A DNA stretch of 64,000 nt from Lentibacter algarum (GTDB lineage: Bacteria; Pseudomonadota; Alphaproteobacteria; Rhodobacterales; Rhodobacteraceae). Below, in pieces: positions 33,017 through 42,501 of the stretch. Within the stretch, counting starts at the first letter, position 1. Each line of letters begins with the position of its first letter. The notes below the pieces were generated by a model that was not told the origin of the DNA, did not search any database, and was given only the letters and a program-made list of their open reading frames with translations. Location of the stretch: positions 124,001-188,000 of the forward strand of contig NZ_JAHKQI010000005.1 of NCBI RefSeq assembly GCF_018860975.1, given 5' to 3'. Made by a program: the position numbers and the translations under genes.

Positions 33017-33885
33017 CAAAAGCCCTGCCTCTCAGAAGCCGAGCCGAGGAGGCAACGGCACTGCTTGCCCCGCTTTTGGCGCGGGCCGAGCAGCTTGCGC
33101 ATGCGGTGATGCCGGGCGGGCACGGACGCAAAAGGGCGGGCAACGGCGATGATTTTTGGCAATATAGGCCGGTTCAGGCGGGCGACACTTTAAGGATGAT
33201 CGACTGGCGGCGTTCGGCGCGCTCGGACAGTCAATTTATCCGACAAAAGGAATGGCAGATTTCGCAGTCTGTCTACTTTTGGGTAGATCGAGCACAATCA
33301 ATGCAGTTTTCAAGCGGGGCGAATTTGCCGCAAAAAGCTGATCGTGCGCAGATCTTGTCGCTGGCGATCGCGATATTGCTGGCGCGGGGCGGTGAGCGTG
33401 TCGGCCTTTCCGGAGAAGACCTACCGCCGAGAGCAGGCATGAAACAAGTGCAGCGGTTTGCAGAGTTGCTTGTTGCACCCAAGGCCGAGGACTATGCCAC
33501 ACCTGATGTGAGCCATCTGCAAAAGAATGCCACTGCAGTGTTTGTTTCCGACTTTCTTGGTGATGTTGAGGCTGTTGAAGCTGCGCTGAACGAGGCTGCT
33601 TCAAAGGGTGTTCGCGGCGTGTGTTTGCAAGTTCTCGACCCCGTTGAAGAGAACTTCCCGTTTCGCGGGCGGGCTGTGTTTCAGAGTGTCGGCGGATCGC
33701 TTGAGCATGAGACATTGCAAGCAGGCGATCTTGCACAACGCTACCGCGACAGGCTGAACGAGCGCAAACTGCGCCTGCGCGACATTTGCGGGAAAACAGG
33801 CTGGCAATATAAATGCCACCACACCGCTGAAAGTGCTCAAGTTGCGGTGATGTGGCTTTACAATATGATCGAGGGGCCGAAATGA
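33013..33885 (+). CDS. DUF58 domain protein (MoxR partner)
   Basis: 290 residues, GTG start overlapping moxR. The DUF58 signature is seen early (YRPVQAGDTLRMIDWRRSAR then SQFIRQKEW) followed by a von Willebrand A-like domain with FWVDRAQSMQF, where the metal-binding DxSxS is degraded to DRAQS. No membrane helix. Together with MoxR and the membrane partners it probably forms a protein-activation or envelope-stress complex. The stop overlaps the next start as ATGA. Confidence 0.9.
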   Translation: MTKALPLRSRAEEATALLAPLLARAEQLAHAVMPGGHGRKRAGNGDDFWQYRPVQAGDTLRMIDWRRSARSDSQFIRQKEWQISQSVYFWVDRAQSMQFSSGANLPQKADRAQILSLAIAILLARGGERVGLSGEDLPPRAGMKQVQRFAELLVAPKAEDYATPDVSHLQKNATAVFVSDFLGDVEAVEAALNEAASKGVRGVCLQVLDPVEENFPFRGRAVFQSVGGSLEHETLQAGDLAQRYRDRLNERKLRLRDICGKTGWQYKCHHTAESAQVAVMWLYNMIEGPK

Positions 33886-36614
33886 GCGTGTTCGGCATTC
33901 TGTTCACCGCGCCTTACATGTTGCTGGCGTTGCTAGGATTGCCGCTGTTGTGGCTGTTGCTGCGTGCTGTGCCGCCAGCACCAATTCGTCATATGTTTCC
34001 CGCTGTGGTGCTTTTGCTTGGCCTTAAAGATGAGGATAGCACTGCCGACAGGACGCCTTGGTGGTTGCTGCTGCTGCGGCTTGTTGCCGTCGCGGCGGTG
34101 ATCATCGGGCTTGCTGGGCCGGTGCTTAACCCCAAGGCCGAGAGCTTTACCTCCAACGACAGGCTGCTGATCGCGCTTGATGCCAGTTGGGCGAGCGCGC
34201 GTGATTGGGACGCGCGCATACAATACCTTGAAGGCGTTTTACAGCAGGCAGGCCGCAATGGGCAGGCCGTTTCGATCGTGAGTCTGTCACGGCCCGAGCC
34301 GTTCGAGTTCCTGTCGGCGCAAGAGTGGGCAACGCGACTTCCCGGTTTCCAGCCGTCTGCATGGGGCGGTGATGAAGGTGCTATCGAAGCGCTTCCCGAA
34401 GACGGGTTTGATACGCTTTGGCTGAGCGATGGTGTCGCGCGCGAAAGTCGTGCGGCACTGATAAAAGCGTTTGAATCACACGGGCGCGTGCAGGTTGTGC
34501 AAAGTGAGCGGCCCTTGATGACGCTTGCGTCAGGGCAAAATGGCGAGGGCAAAATTGCGCTTGAGCTGACTCGCTTGCACCCGAGCGGGCAAAGTGAAGT
34601 GACCGTGCAAGCTGTCGGGCTTGATCCGACAGGCGTTGAACGGGTGCTGAGCACAACGCGTGTTAACTTCGATGCCGGTGCAAAATCCGCGCAGGTTCTG
34701 TTCGATGTGCCGGCTGAAATACAGGCACGCATAACGCAGTTTTCAGTGCAAGGAGCACTACATGCAGGGGCAGTTTTACTGGCCGATGACAGCCTGAAGC
34801 GGCGCGAGATTGCGCTTGTCTCAGGGCGCGAAAACCGTGAAGGCCTCGAGCTTTTGTCGCCGCTTCATTACCTTGAAAAGGCCTTGGTTGCGTCGTCAGA
34901 TTTGCTGCGGGGCACGCTGTCGGTGACACTGACAGGCAACCCTGATGTCGTAATCATGGCCGATATCGCCGAGATAAATGACACGGAGGAGCAAGCGCTG
35001 ACAGCTTGGGTTGAGCGGGGCGGTTTGTTGGTGCGTTTTGCGGGGCCACGGCTTGCTGCGAGCGAAATTAGCCGAACAGAAGAACACCCACTGATGCCAG
35101 TGCGGTTGCGAGCCGGAGGGCGTGTTGTTGGCGGTGCGATGAGCTGGGGTGAGCCGAAATCATTAGCTCCCTTTGAAGAGATTTCGCCATTTTTCGGCCT
35201 CGCCGTTGATGATGATTTGCGGGTAACTGCACAAGTTGTTGCGCAACCCGACCCGCAACTTGCCAAACGCGTGATTGCCCGTCTGGCTGATGGAACGCCG
35301 CTGGTGACTCGCAAGAAGCTGGGTCAAGGGCATGTCGTGTTGTTTCACATTTCAGCAAATGCGGAGTGGTCAAACCTGCCGTTGTCTGGGCTATTCGTGC
35401 GTATGCTTGAGCGGCTTTCTGTCGCAACATCGCTTGCCGGATTGCAAGAGGCCGAACTGGAAGGAACTGTCTGGCAGCCTGTAAAGGTGCTGAACGGGTT
35501 CGGGCAACTCAATGCCGCCGACAACCTCCCGGGTGTCGATGGGGCCGAACTTTTAAGCGGCGCTCTCGGCGTGGCTTTGCAACCCGGGCTTTTTGAGGGG
35601 CCGGGGCGGCTTGTCGCGCGCAATGTCATGCAAGATGGGCAGGCGCTTAACCCTGCGGTCTGGCCGGCCAGTGTTTCGACAACTACGTTCACTGGTGTGC
35701 CGGAGCGGGCACTCGCGGGCGCGTTCTTTGCAACGGCTTTGCTGCTTCTGGCGCTCGATGTTCTGGCAACTTTGGGCCTGTCCGGTCGGCTTGTCAAACC
35801 GGCTATGGCCGCGCTTATGATCGCAGCAGTCGCGCCGTCGACACCGGCTGAAGCGCAGGACGCAACGCTGACAGAAGCCGCAGGTGAGATCGTTCTCGCG
35901 CATGTAATTACCGGTGACGAAAAGATCGACGACATCGCACTGGCGGGGCTGCGTGGTCTGTCAGACACGCTGTTTTTCCGCACGTCTGTTGAGCCGGAAC
36001 TGCCGCGCAGTGTAAACCTCGAGACAGATGAGATCGCCTTTTATCCGCTGCTATACTGGCCTGTTTCTCCCGATCAACCGACACCTTCGGCGGGCGCATA
36101 TGAAAACCTCAACGCTTACTTGCGAAGAGGGGGGATGATCGTTTTTGACACGCGCGACGCTGATGTTGCCCGCTTTGGGGCTGCGAGCCCTTCAGGTAAG
36201 GCTTTGCGACGTTTGGCGGCTCCGCTCGATATTCCCGAGCTAGAACCGGTGCCGGAAGATCATGTTCTAACGCGGGCCTTTTACCTACTGCAAGACTTTC
36301 CCGGGCGACACAACAGCCGCGATGTCTGGGTTGAGGCTGCCCCAGCAGGTGCCCAACGCGCAGAGGGCATGCCCTTTCGCAACCTCAATGACGGTGTCAC
36401 GCCGGTGATCATTGGCGGTAATGATTGGGCAGCCGCGTGGGCGATTGATGCACGCGGCGCACCTTTGTTGCCAATTGGCCGTGGTTACTCCGGGTCGCGC
36501 CAGCGCGAGTTGGCCTACCGCTTCGGCGTAAATCTGGTGATGCATGTGCTCACGGGAAATTACAAATCTGACCAGGTGCATGTGCCAGCACTGTTAGAAA
36601 GGCTGGGACAATGA
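33882..36614 (+). CDS. Large membrane protein with BatA-like N terminus and DUF4159-like C terminus
   Basis: 910 residues from ATG 33882 (4-bp overlap with DUF58). Two N-terminal membrane helices (MLLALLGLPLLWLLLRAVPP and WWLLLLRLVAVAAVIIGLAG) match BatA proteins. A long periplasmic VWA-like/beta region follows. A helix at about 620-640 (FFATALLLLALDVLATLGLS) is followed by a possible internal export region ending in AEAQD. The last 210 residues (LRRGGMIVFDTRDADVARFG and so on) resemble DUF4159. It may present a periplasmic effector domain controlled by MoxR. Exact function unknown. Confidence 0.85.
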   Translation: MSVFGILFTAPYMLLALLGLPLLWLLLRAVPPAPIRHMFPAVVLLLGLKDEDSTADRTPWWLLLLRLVAVAAVIIGLAGPVLNPKAESFTSNDRLLIALDASWASARDWDARIQYLEGVLQQAGRNGQAVSIVSLSRPEPFEFLSAQEWATRLPGFQPSAWGGDEGAIEALPEDGFDTLWLSDGVARESRAALIKAFESHGRVQVVQSERPLMTLASGQNGEGKIALELTRLHPSGQSEVTVQAVGLDPTGVERVLSTTRVNFDAGAKSAQVLFDVPAEIQARITQFSVQGALHAGAVLLADDSLKRREIALVSGRENREGLELLSPLHYLEKALVASSDLLRGTLSVTLTGNPDVVIMADIAEINDTEEQALTAWVERGGLLVRFAGPRLAASEISRTEEHPLMPVRLRAGGRVVGGAMSWGEPKSLAPFEEISPFFGLAVDDDLRVTAQVVAQPDPQLAKRVIARLADGTPLVTRKKLGQGHVVLFHISANAEWSNLPLSGLFVRMLERLSVATSLAGLQEAELEGTVWQPVKVLNGFGQLNAADNLPGVDGAELLSGALGVALQPGLFEGPGRLVARNVMQDGQALNPAVWPASVSTTTFTGVPERALAGAFFATALLLLALDVLATLGLSGRLVKPAMAALMIAAVAPSTPAEAQDATLTEAAGEIVLAHVITGDEKIDDIALAGLRGLSDTLFFRTSVEPELPRSVNLETDEIAFYPLLYWPVSPDQPTPSAGAYENLNAYLRRGGMIVFDTRDADVARFGAASPSGKALRRLAAPLDIPELEPVPEDHVLTRAFYLLQDFPGRHNSRDVWVEAAPAGAQRAEGMPFRNLNDGVTPVIIGGNDWAAAWAIDARGAPLLPIGRGYSGSRQRELAYRFGVNLVMHVLTGNYKSDQVHVPALLERLGQ

Positions 36615-38662
36615 ACCTCGGTATCATCTTTGATCCGCTCGTTGGTTGGCCTGTTCTGGCAGGTTTGGCCTTTGTGTCGCTACTGGCGGTTGGCTTCGCG
36701 GGCTTGCGTGGGCTTCAGGGCGCATGGCTCAGGGCGTTTGCTGCGGTGCTTGTTCTGGCTGTTTTGTCAGGCCCGATGTTGCAAAATGAGGAACGCGCGC
36801 CGCTGAGTGATATCGTGTTTGTGCTGACAGATGACAGCGCCAGCCAAAGCCTCTCTGACAGGCCGCAGCAAACCGAAGAGATCAAGGCCGAACTTTTGCG
36901 TAGACTAAACGCGCGGGCCAACACCGAACTGCGTGAGATCACACTCCAAAACGCAGCAGATGATACCGGCACGAAAGCGATGGCAAAGCTTGCTCAAGCT
37001 TTGGCGGAAGAACCGCGCAATCAAGTTGCCGGAGCGGTGATCATCAGCGACGGAATTGTGCATGATATGCCGCAAATGCCGGCCTTCCCTGCGCCTGTGC
37101 ATTTGCTGCGCACCGGCAAGAGCACCGATTGGGACCGCCGCCTGATCGTCGAAAATGCTCCGGCGTTTGCGATTATCGGAGAGCCCGTAGAGCTGACATT
37201 GCGGATCGAAAATCAGGGCGCATTTCCGCCTGAAGAAACCCACACGCAACTTTCAATAACTGTCGGTGCAGAAGCACCAATGGTGTTTGACATGCCCATA
37301 GGTCGGGAAATCAAACTGCCAGTGACGCTCTCGCATGGGGGCCGCAATTTGCTGAAGTTCGACATACCTCAAGCCGAGGGCGAGATCACGGAACGCAACA
37401 ATACCTTCCTGCTTGAGGTTAACGGTGTGCGCGACAGGCTACGCGTGCTTCTGGTGTCGGGCGAGCCACATGCCGGCGGCCGCACTTGGCGCAATCTGCT
37501 CAAGTCGGACAGCTCTGTCGATCTGGTGCATTTCACCATTTTACGACCACCGGAGAAGCATGACGGTGTGCCAGTCGGGGAGCTATCACTGATCGCTTTT
37601 CCAACGCGCGAGTTGTTCGTGGAAAAGATCAATGACTTTGATCTGATCATCTTTGACCGATACAAACGCCGCGGTATTTTGCCAACCGCATACCTTGAAA
37701 ATGTTCGCGACTATGTGCGCGATGGCGGGGCGGTGTTGGTCGCGACGGGGCCGGATTTTGCCTCGGCTGATAGTATCTACCGCTCGCCACTGGGCGAGGT
37801 TTTGCCAGGACAACCGACGGCGCGGGTGCTTGAAGAGGGCTTTCGTCCCATGGTGACAGACTTGGGCAACCGACACCCCGTTACCCGCGGTCTGACAGAT
37901 GACGGACCTGCGCCAGATTGGGGTAGATGGATGCGCCAGATCGAAGTTGAGCAAACCAGCGGTGATGTCGTCATGACGGGTGTTGGCGAGCGGCCTTTGC
38001 TGATTCTTGATCGGGTTGAAGAGGGCCGTGTGGCGCTTCTGGCTTCTGACCACGCATGGCTTTGGGCGCGCGGTTATGAAGGCGGCGGGCCGCAGCTTGA
38101 ACTGTTGCGCCGGCTGTCTCACTGGATGATGCGCGAGCCCGAACTTGAGGAAGAAGCGCTTGCAGGCGAGCCGACGGCAGGTGGATTGAAGATTACACGT
38201 CGCAGCCTTTTGAATGCCCCTGAAGCCGTGCAGCTGACGAACCCTTCAGGCGCGACCAGCACTCACGCGCTGACCGAAGTATCACCGGGGGTGTTTGAGG
38301 CCGAAGTCAGGACTGACGAACAAGGGCTGTTCCGGCTTGCGAGTGGCGATCAGGTTTCGGTGGCTGGCCTCGGGCCTGCTTCGCCGAAAGAGTTTGTAAC
38401 CACCATCGCCACTGATGAGCTGATCATGCCGATTTTGGAAAGCACGAGCGGTGGATCTTTCGTTGTTGAAGATGGTCTTCCAACCATTCGCAATGTGCGG
38501 GAAGGTCGCAACGCATCGGGCGCGCGCTGGATGGGGCTAACGCCGCGGCGAGCGTATGAAACTGTTGCCATTAAGCAGTTTCCGCTGTTGCCGCCGTGGT
38601 TGGCACTGGCGGTGTTTGCACTCTTTATCGTTGCGGGTTGGCTGCGGGAAGGTCGCCGCTAG
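36611..38662 (+). CDS. Large membrane protein, glutamine-amidotransferase-like fold (MoxR operon)
   Basis: 683 residues. Two membrane helices lie at the N terminus (WPVLAGLAFVSLLAVGFAGL, FAAVLVLAVLSGPML) and one at the extreme C terminus (LPPWLALAVFALFIVAGWLR), with a large periplasmic region between. That region includes a VWA-like part (IVFVLTDDSASQSLSDRPQQ) and a class I GATase-like part (RDYVRDGGAVLVATGPDFAS, VALLASDHAWLWARGYEGGG) without an evident catalytic Cys. It ends the moxR operon with a 4-bp overlap to the previous gene. Convergent with fliP, 3 bases apart. Confidence 0.82.
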   Translation: MNLGIIFDPLVGWPVLAGLAFVSLLAVGFAGLRGLQGAWLRAFAAVLVLAVLSGPMLQNEERAPLSDIVFVLTDDSASQSLSDRPQQTEEIKAELLRRLNARANTELREITLQNAADDTGTKAMAKLAQALAEEPRNQVAGAVIISDGIVHDMPQMPAFPAPVHLLRTGKSTDWDRRLIVENAPAFAIIGEPVELTLRIENQGAFPPEETHTQLSITVGAEAPMVFDMPIGREIKLPVTLSHGGRNLLKFDIPQAEGEITERNNTFLLEVNGVRDRLRVLLVSGEPHAGGRTWRNLLKSDSSVDLVHFTILRPPEKHDGVPVGELSLIAFPTRELFVEKINDFDLIIFDRYKRRGILPTAYLENVRDYVRDGGAVLVATGPDFASADSIYRSPLGEVLPGQPTARVLEEGFRPMVTDLGNRHPVTRGLTDDGPAPDWGRWMRQIEVEQTSGDVVMTGVGERPLLILDRVEEGRVALLASDHAWLWARGYEGGGPQLELLRRLSHWMMREPELEEEALAGEPTAGGLKITRRSLLNAPEAVQLTNPSGATSTHALTEVSPGVFEAEVRTDEQGLFRLASGDQVSVAGLGPASPKEFVTTIATDELIMPILESTSGGSFVVEDGLPTIRNVREGRNASGARWMGLTPRRAYETVAIKQFPLLPPWLALAVFALFIVAGWLREGRR

Positions 38663-38665
38663 AAA

Positions 38666-39403
38666 CTAGAAATAGCTTCTGACGAGGCCCTCCGAAAGCA
38701 ACCTCCAACCATCGGCCAAGACAAAGAACGACAGCTTGAACGGCAGTGAAACAACGGCTGGTGGAACCATCATCATACCCATCGACATCAAGATCGCGGC
38801 AACAACAAGGTCGATGATCAAGAAGGGTATGAAGATCAGAAATCCGATCTGAAAAGCGCGCGAAACCTCGGAAAGCATGAAGCTGGGTACGAGCACCGAT
38901 AACGGCGCGTCGGCATTCGGGCTGAGAGAGGCGATATCGGGGCGCAACGAGGCGATCGACGCAAAAGTTTCGGCTTCTATACGTCCCAGCATAAAGGTGC
39001 GAAACGGCGCTACCGTCTTGGGGAAAGCCTCCTCCATAGTCAGCTCTTCTTTGGTCAGCGGCTCAATGCCCTCAGTCCAAGCCTGCATGAACACGGGCTC
39101 CATGACGAAGTATGTCAGGAACATCGCCAAACTGACGATGAGCATATTGGGCGGTGATTGCTGCAAGCCGAGCGCCTGTCGGAGGATCGAGAACACTGTG
39201 ACAAGAAACGGAAAACACGTGACCATTATGGCAAGGCCCGGAGCAATGCTGAGCACGGTTATCAGCGCGATAAGCTGAATCGAGCGACCAGAAAGCGACC
39301 CGCCCTCGCCAAGAGAAAGTGACAGCTCTTGGGCAGAAGCGCCAGTTGCCAACAGGGCTATCCCGAGAGCGAGCAAGACTGAAAATACGGCGTGCAACCT
39401 CAT
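38666..39403 (-). CDS. fliP: Flagellar export gate protein FliP
   Basis: 245 residues with a cleavable signal peptide (VLLALGIALLATGASAQ). The FliP core is clear: LIALITVLSIAPGLAIMVTC, FSILRQALGLQQSPPNMLIV and LIFIPFLIIDLVVAAILMSM. It forms the FliP5Q4R1 pore of the type III export gate in the inner membrane. The start overlaps the fliN stop by 4 bp. Last gene of the minus-strand fliF-fliH-fliN-fliP operon. Confidence 0.95.
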   Translation of the reverse strand: MRLHAVFSVLLALGIALLATGASAQELSLSLGEGGSLSGRSIQLIALITVLSIAPGLAIMVTCFPFLVTVFSILRQALGLQQSPPNMLIVSLAMFLTYFVMEPVFMQAWTEGIEPLTKEELTMEEAFPKTVAPFRTFMLGRIEAETFASIASLRPDIASLSPNADAPLSVLVPSFMLSEVSRAFQIGFLIFIPFLIIDLVVAAILMSMGMMMVPPAVVSLPFKLSFFVLADGWRLLSEGLVRSYF

Positions 39404-39699
39404 CCGAATTGGCTGCCCGTTTCAGTGATCTCGGTTAGCCGCACGGCCAGTTGCCCGGCGTTCTCCCCCTCGAGTTCTTCGAGTTCCCCGCGTGCAACGA
39501 GCCGATCACCGACGAACAATTCGACCGGATCATCTACGCGCGTGTCGAGCGGCAAAACAGCGTTTTCCCCGAGGGATAGCAGGTCTTTGATCAGAGGGCG
39601 GGCTTTGCCCACAGAAATTGTGATTTCGATCGGAACCGTTGAGAACAGTCCGGCATTTGGCGGCGCTGCTTTCTCTTCAGTCAAGGGTGTGTCAGACAT
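39400..39699 (-). CDS. fliN: Flagellar C-ring switch protein FliN
   Basis: 99 residues from ATG 39699, with GGAG upstream; the frame to 39738 is an out-of-family extension into fliH. The SpoA/FliN domain is evident: VPIEITISVGKARPLIKDLL, LPLDTRVDDPVELFVGDRLV and GQLAVRLTEI. It forms the lower C ring with FliM and docks the FliH-FliI complex. FliM and FliG were not recognised in this window. Overlaps fliH by 8 bp and fliP by 4 bp. Confidence 0.92.
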   Translation of the reverse strand: MSDTPLTEEKAAPPNAGLFSTVPIEITISVGKARPLIKDLLSLGENAVLPLDTRVDDPVELFVGDRLVARGELEELEGENAGQLAVRLTEITETGSQFG

Positions 39700-40288
39700 T
39701 GCGAGGCTCCTTTTTGAGTTCGTTAAAAAATTCATCAACAGCAGCCTTCATGCTGGCGCTCAGACGCTCGATGTCGATCTGGCGTTCCTCATCAGCGAAA
39801 CGCATGGTGAGCTGACCTTCACTGAAGGCAGTATCGGAAGTGATACGCGTTGGCATGGCGGTGTCTTGATCAAGAATGGCTGCAAGACGCGCTTCTTGGG
39901 AGGGGTGGCAGACCACTTCGAGCGTGCTCGCGGCGTGAGTGCGAGCGAGCTCCATCACCTGTTCTTTAAGCTTCAAGCCGAGGCTGTCTTGCGCGATTTG
40001 AGGTAAGCTCACATCAACAAGTTGTTGGAACAACGGTTCGAGCGACTTGGTGATCGCGCTGTAGGCTTCCTGATAAGTGAACGACAACTCGCGTAGGTTG
40101 TTTTTGAAGTCACCCTCGGCGTCGCCCGCGGCGTCAAGTGCGGCCTTGGTGCAGTCGTCCCAACCGGCCGTATAGGCGCGTTCATAGACCGCTAACTCTT
40201 TGTCTGCGCGTGACTCCAGCATCGCATCCGTGGCGCCTCCGGGCAGGGCAGCATGATCAAAGGTTTCAAGCAAATGAGCAATCGACAT
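39692..40288 (-). CDS. fliH: FliH-like flagellar assembly protein
   Basis: 198 residues. Helical N-terminal half with YERAYTAGWDDCTKAALDAA, then a FliH/HrpE-like C-terminal domain (LEVVCHPSQEARLAAILDQD, then QLTMRFADEERQIDIERLSA). FliH is the stator-like regulator of the export ATPase FliI. Similarity to canonical FliH is low and the call leans on gene position between fliF and fliN. Its start is directly at the fliF stop. Confidence 0.8.
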   Translation of the reverse strand: MSIAHLLETFDHAALPGGATDAMLESRADKELAVYERAYTAGWDDCTKAALDAAGDAEGDFKNNLRELSFTYQEAYSAITKSLEPLFQQLVDVSLPQIAQDSLGLKLKEQVMELARTHAASTLEVVCHPSQEARLAAILDQDTAMPTRITSDTAFSEGQLTMRFADEERQIDIERLSASMKAAVDEFFNELKKEPRNV

Positions 40289-41928
40289 CAGGCGCTTTCC
40301 TCCTTGTTTTCAAGCCAGTTGCGCAAAATTTCGACAGTTTCGTCTTGGCGCTCACCGATCAGTGTTCGCAGCCTTTCAACTGGGTCTTCACCACTCGCCG
40401 CCGCCGGTAACCCACTGCCATTGTTCAAAGCCATTGCAGAAGTTGCGGGCAGTGAGCCGTCGTCGATCTCACCGGTTAGTGCTTGTGTGCTGTCGCCTGC
40501 GCTTGGAAGGGCCAAAGCTGGAGGAGGTAGTTCTGCTGAGGATGATTTTGTCAGGATCGGGCGCAAGACAAACAAGCCCAATACCAGCGAGACCAGAGCG
40601 AGAACGGCCATCTGGATCAATGACATCGCGTCAATATTCATTCCACTCATAAAGGAAGATGTGGCCTCGGTTCCGAGTGTGTCTACCGGCTGAAACTGGA
40701 GCGACTTTATTGTGATTATGTCGCCGCGTGCCTCGTTGAAGCCCACTGCGGAGGCGACCAGTTCTTTCAGGTCGGCCAATTCTGCTTCTGCGCGGGGCTC
40801 AAAAACAGCTTCGCCCGCGTCATTCGCTACTTCTGATCCGTTTACCAAGACGGCAACACTCATCCGTTTGATAGCACCCGGCGTGCGCAAAACCTCGCGG
40901 AAGGTTTCCGACACTTCGTAGTTAACACGCTCGCGGGTTTCGGTGTTCTGGCTTGTGTTTCCGTCACCGGCGCCTGCAGCTGCACCATCAGGAAGGTTGG
41001 AGGCGACAGTAACATCGCCGCCGGACGAGTCGGTCGAATTGCCAGAGCGCTCTTCGGTATCGGTGCTTATGGCGATACGGCTTTCCGGGTCGATCCGGGT
41101 TTCTCGAATTGATTCGGTTTCAGTGACGGTATCGACGCTGACTTCGACAACTGCGTTGCCATAACCAACCCGTGCTTCAAGCAGGTTTTGCACACGGGCG
41201 CGAAGCATTTGAGCCTTATCTTGGCCTGCCTCGGCGCTTGTGTTTTCGTCTGTGGCCCCAATGAGCCCGCCTTTGTCGTCGATAACAGAGACGTTTTCGG
41301 CAGACAGCCCGGCGACAGCGGAAGCGATCAGATAGCGCAGCGCCTTTGCATGTTGCGATGGCAAGCTACCGTCAACCGAAGTGACCGAAACCGAAGCTGT
41401 TGGCTCAGCGTTCTTTTGAAAGGGATTGCGGCTGCTGTTGGCGATGTGAACGCGCGCTGATGCAATCAGAGGGCTGGCGGCAATGGTGCGGGCAAGTTCA
41501 CCTTCTTTTGCGCGCCAATAGGCTGCGTCAAACATTTGCGAAGTGGTGCCAAACCCGTTCAAACTGTCGAGTAGTTCATAGCCTTTGGTGTTGTTGGCTG
41601 GCAGGCCTTCGCTGGCCAAGGTCATGCGCAGGGCGTCGCGTTGAGCGCTTTCAACAAAAATCGAGCCGCCGCGCACCTCATATTGCACGCCGCGCTGCTC
41701 AAGTGATTTGACGACTTCACCCGCCTGGCTTGATTCGAGGCCAGTATAAAGCAGCGTCAAACTGGGCGATGAGGCGAGATTTGTCATCGCGAGAATCGCG
41801 GCAAACATACCTGCTGCCGCAAGCCCTGCGATGATTTTCCGGCGTAAGTCAGCCGATGCAAACACGTTCTGTAGCTGCTCCAAGGATGGCTCTCCTGTTT
41901 TCGGGGCTTCTGCCCGTTCCGAGACCAT
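40288..41928 (-). CDS. fliF: Flagellar MS-ring protein FliF
   Basis: 546 residues. It shows the N-terminal membrane helix (KIIAGLAAAGMFAAILAMTN), ring-building motifs (LYTGLESSQAGEVVKSLEQR, ARVHIANSSRNPFQ), the basal-body sequence with SVAVLVNG, a second membrane helix near residue 450 (IQMAVLALVSLVLGLFVLRP) and a C-terminal tail that should bind FliG. First gene of the minus-strand operon. A CtrA-like site lies in the short gap shared with fliL. Confidence 0.94.
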   Translation of the reverse strand: MVSERAEAPKTGEPSLEQLQNVFASADLRRKIIAGLAAAGMFAAILAMTNLASSPSLTLLYTGLESSQAGEVVKSLEQRGVQYEVRGGSIFVESAQRDALRMTLASEGLPANNTKGYELLDSLNGFGTTSQMFDAAYWRAKEGELARTIAASPLIASARVHIANSSRNPFQKNAEPTASVSVTSVDGSLPSQHAKALRYLIASAVAGLSAENVSVIDDKGGLIGATDENTSAEAGQDKAQMLRARVQNLLEARVGYGNAVVEVSVDTVTETESIRETRIDPESRIAISTDTEERSGNSTDSSGGDVTVASNLPDGAAAGAGDGNTSQNTETRERVNYEVSETFREVLRTPGAIKRMSVAVLVNGSEVANDAGEAVFEPRAEAELADLKELVASAVGFNEARGDIITIKSLQFQPVDTLGTEATSSFMSGMNIDAMSLIQMAVLALVSLVLGLFVLRPILTKSSSAELPPPALALPSAGDSTQALTGEIDDGSLPATSAMALNNGSGLPAAASGEDPVERLRTLIGERQDETVEILRNWLENKEESA

Positions 41929-41944
41929 CTTTCGCCGATCAGCC

Positions 41945-41959
41945 TTAACAATCGGTTAG
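41945..41959. promoter_or_regulatory. CtrA-like site between divergent fliF and fliL
   Basis: TTAA-N7-TTAG lies in the 77-bp intergenic region shared by the fliF and fliL units. One mismatch from TTAA-N7-TTAA. Confidence 0.6.
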
Positions 41960-42005
41960 GGCGAATGGGGTTATACAGGTTTTGTGAAATTTAGGAGAGG
42001 CCTTG

Positions 42006-42491
42006 ATGGACGAGAGTGAAGCCCAAGCGGTAGATGCACCAAAAAAGAAATCCAAGATGCCGATGATCATCGGCTTGCTTCTGGCGCTAGCGGGCGGTGG
42101 CGGTGGCTTTTTTGCTGTGTACTCAGGGATAATTCTAGGGCCGCCATCTCATGCAGATGAAGAGGTAGAAGATCACGCCGGGGATTTGCCGGACATTGCC
42201 TTTGTCGAGCTTACACCGTTGACTGTTTCGCTGTTTGACAATGGCCGCGATAGGCATCTGCGGTTTCGGGCTCAACTTGAAACACCCGGGCAATATCAGG
42301 GTGATGTAGAGAAGCTTTTGCCAAGAATTGTCGACGTTTTGAACAGTTACTTACGCGCTGTCGAGTTGGATGATCTGAAGGATTCTGCGGCGCTTGTCAG
42401 ATTGCGCGCCCAGATGCTGCGACGCGTTCAGATCGTTGTTGGTGAGGGCCGAATCAACGACCTGTTGATCATGGAATTTGTGCTGAATTGA
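42006..42491 (+). CDS. fliL: Flagellar basal-body-associated protein FliL (first copy)
   Basis: 161 residues from ATG 42006, AGGAGAGG upstream. A short basic cytoplasmic tail precedes one membrane helix (MPMIIGLLLALAGGGGGFFA) and a periplasmic domain with FVELTPLTVSLFDNGRDRHL and the late MLRRVQIVVGEGRINDLLIM. FliL supports stators and rod stability. First gene of the plus-strand unit leading to motA. A second FliL-like gene is at 51870-52367. Confidence 0.88.
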   Translation: MDESEAQAVDAPKKKSKMPMIIGLLLALAGGGGGFFAVYSGIILGPPSHADEEVEDHAGDLPDIAFVELTPLTVSLFDNGRDRHLRFRAQLETPGQYQGDVEKLLPRIVDVLNSYLRAVELDDLKDSAALVRLRAQMLRRVQIVVGEGRINDLLIMEFVLN

Positions 42492-42501
42492 GGAAGAAAA
42501 A

